Shown here: piece after piece, positions 6,334 to 7,475 of the stretch
Position numbering within the stretch: the first letter of the stretch is position 1
How the letters are laid out: every line of letters begins with the position of its first letter
From: Fusobacteriales bacterium
Lineage (GTDB): Bacteria; Fusobacteriota; Fusobacteriia; Fusobacteriales; Leptotrichiaceae
NCBI GenBank assembly: GCA_031285605.1
Contig: JAITVW010000251.1
Span: 1-7,475 of the forward strand
Direction: 5' to 3'
Length of the DNA: 7,475 nucleotides
The notes under the pieces: generated by a model
What the model was told of the DNA's origin: nothing
The model's input: only the letters and a program-made list of their open reading frames with translations
Databases searched by the model: none
Position numbers and translations under genes: made by a program

Positions 6334-7411
6334 GTTAATTGATATATTGGAGAAATCCAAAAAATATCTTGAAGACAATAAAACAGAAAATTCGAGAATA
6401 GAAACCGAGCTAATCCTATCACAGGTCTTAAATCTGGATAGGATTATGCTTTATGCATATTTTGACAGAATTCTGACTGATGATGAAATGTCCGAAATAA
6501 GGGCTTTACTGAAAAATAAAATAAACCCGGAAGAAATTCCAGAAAAAAATGATGATATAAGTCTGAAAACACTAATGGATCAGAGCATAAAATATTTGGA
6601 AAACCACCGGATAGAAGAAGCAAGGCTGACTGTAGAGCTTATTTTTTCCCATGTACTTTCTATTAACAGAATGATGCTTTTTACAAAGTATACGATACAG
6701 CCTGAAGAAGAGAAAAAAAATAAAATAAGAAATCTTCTGAAGCTGAGGGCAAAAGATAAAATACCGCTGCAATATCTTCTGAATGAAGAGGAATTTTACG
6801 GGAGACTTTTTTATATTAATAAAGGTGTATTAATCCCAAGAAATGAAACTGAAATAGTGGTGGAAAGAGCATTACAGGAACTGAAAGAAACTGCAGCTCC
6901 CAATATTCTGGATATAGGTGCCGGAAGCGGGGTAATTTCCATAACTATTGCTAAAGAAAAACCGGATTCCAAAATTCTGGGAATAGATATATCAGATAAT
7001 GCTCTGGAAATTGCAAATAAAAATAAAGGACTGCTAAAAGCTGATAATGTAAAGTTTTTGAAGTCGAATTTATTTCAGGAAGTAAATTATCACAGCTTTG
7101 ATATGATAATTTCAAATCCTCCATATATTCCAAAATCAGAATACGATACACTCAGTGATGATGTTAGAATGCATGAACCGGAAGAAGCTTTGACCGCTGA
7201 AAATGAAGGATTGTTTTTTTACTACGAAATAAGCAGAAATGCTTCGGATTATCTGAAAAACGGAGGAAGGCTTATATTTGAATGTGGATATAATCAGGCG
7301 GAAATCATAGAAAATATAATGAAAGAAACCGGATATAAAAATATAGAGATATTTAAAGATTTAAACGGAATAAACCGAGGAATTACAGGGATTTTTTTCA
7401 AGGAAGAATAA
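6320..7411 (+). CDS. prmC: Release factor glutamine methyltransferase PrmC with duplicated N-terminal domain
   Basis: PrmC (HemK) uses S-adenosylmethionine to N5-methylate the GGQ glutamine of release factors. The C-terminal catalytic half is normal: LIPRNETE near 172-179, SAM motif I LDIGAGSG at 197-204, the catalytic NPPY at 266-269 that grips the target glutamine, then HEPEEAL. At 363 residues it is about 80 longer than the usual 280. The excess is a second copy of the N-terminal helical domain that binds the release factor: residues about 5-74 and 81-150 align without gaps, with roughly a third identical, including KYLE, R..(E/V)ELI.S.VL and R.ML. GTG 6320 sits six bases after GAAGG (6309-6313). 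ATG 6326 is an alternative start two codons later. Either start overlaps prfA, indicating coupled translation. Confidence 0.94.
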   Translation: MRMNRLIDILEKSKKYLEDNKTENSRIETELILSQVLNLDRIMLYAYFDRILTDDEMSEIRALLKNKINPEEIPEKNDDISLKTLMDQSIKYLENHRIEEARLTVELIFSHVLSINRMMLFTKYTIQPEEEKKNKIRNLLKLRAKDKIPLQYLLNEEEFYGRLFYINKGVLIPRNETEIVVERALQELKETAAPNILDIGAGSGVISITIAKEKPDSKILGIDISDNALEIANKNKGLLKADNVKFLKSNLFQEVNYHSFDMIISNPPYIPKSEYDTLSDDVRMHEPEEALTAENEGLFFYYEISRNASDYLKNGGRLIFECGYNQAEIIENIMKETGYKNIEIFKDLNGINRGITGIFFKEE

Positions 7412-7457
7412 TAATTTTCCAATGATAAAAAATAAAACCGTTCATTTTTTCTGTTTG

Positions 7458-7471
7458 TCGGTAAATACCGA
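7458..7471 (+). terminator. Possible hairpin after prmC, cut by the window end
   Basis: TCGGT (7458-7462) and ACCGA (7467-7471) form a 5-bp stem with an AAAT loop, followed by TTCT before the window stops. Whether a T tract follows cannot be seen. The 46 bases between prmC and this hairpin contain no convincing gene or promoter. Confidence 0.3.
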
Positions 7472-7475
7472 TTCT

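Noticed and set aside
7412..7475. Short open frames on the minus strand entering from the window end
   Set aside because: About ten to 25 codons with no recognisable motif. A convergent gene end is possible but cannot be supported from this much sequence.

Overview
The window is AT-rich, purine-rich on the + strand and uses strong AAGGAGG/GGAGG ribosome sites with frequent ATA, AGA and GGA codons. Together with the gene content this points to a fermentative anaerobe, most likely Fusobacteriota of the Leptotrichiaceae type (Sebaldella or Leptotrichia are my best guesses), with a low-GC Firmicute as the alternative. The assignment rests on composition and protein style only. Every gene lies on the + strand.

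Bases 1-4513 hold a sugar or polyol phosphotransferase (PTS) operon. The tail of an upstream gene (1-105) resembles the C-terminus of an EIIA-like domain and may end a PTS-controlled regulator. It is followed by the EIIA, EIIB and EIIC proteins of a galactitol-type PTS, a PfkB-family sugar-phosphate kinase, a class II (FucA/AraD-type) aldolase, a 60-residue two-helix membrane protein and a stand-alone HPr-like protein. A strong intrinsic terminator follows. The last five genes are packed tightly, with short gaps or overlaps. The set reads as a complete route: uptake with phosphorylation, second phosphorylation, then aldol cleavage to triose phosphates. No polyol dehydrogenase is present, so the imported compound may already be a ketose, or the dehydrogenase lies elsewhere.

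Bases 4514-5253 are mostly non-coding. They hold an A-tract-rich stretch, a small YidJ-type GNAT acetyltransferase gene with its own terminator, and a region with four ACCGG boxes, a 10-bp palindrome and a clear extended -10 promoter.

Bases 5254-7411 hold the classic pair prfA (release factor 1) and prmC (the methyltransferase that modifies the GGQ glutamine of release factors), overlapping by a few bases. The PrmC protein is unusually long because its N-terminal substrate-binding domain is present twice in tandem. The final 64 bases show only a possible incomplete hairpin.

The points most worth following are the duplicated PrmC N-domain, the operon-borne HPr lacking the regulatory serine, the kinase with an altered GGKGxN motif, and the uncharacterised membrane peptide between aldolase and HPr.
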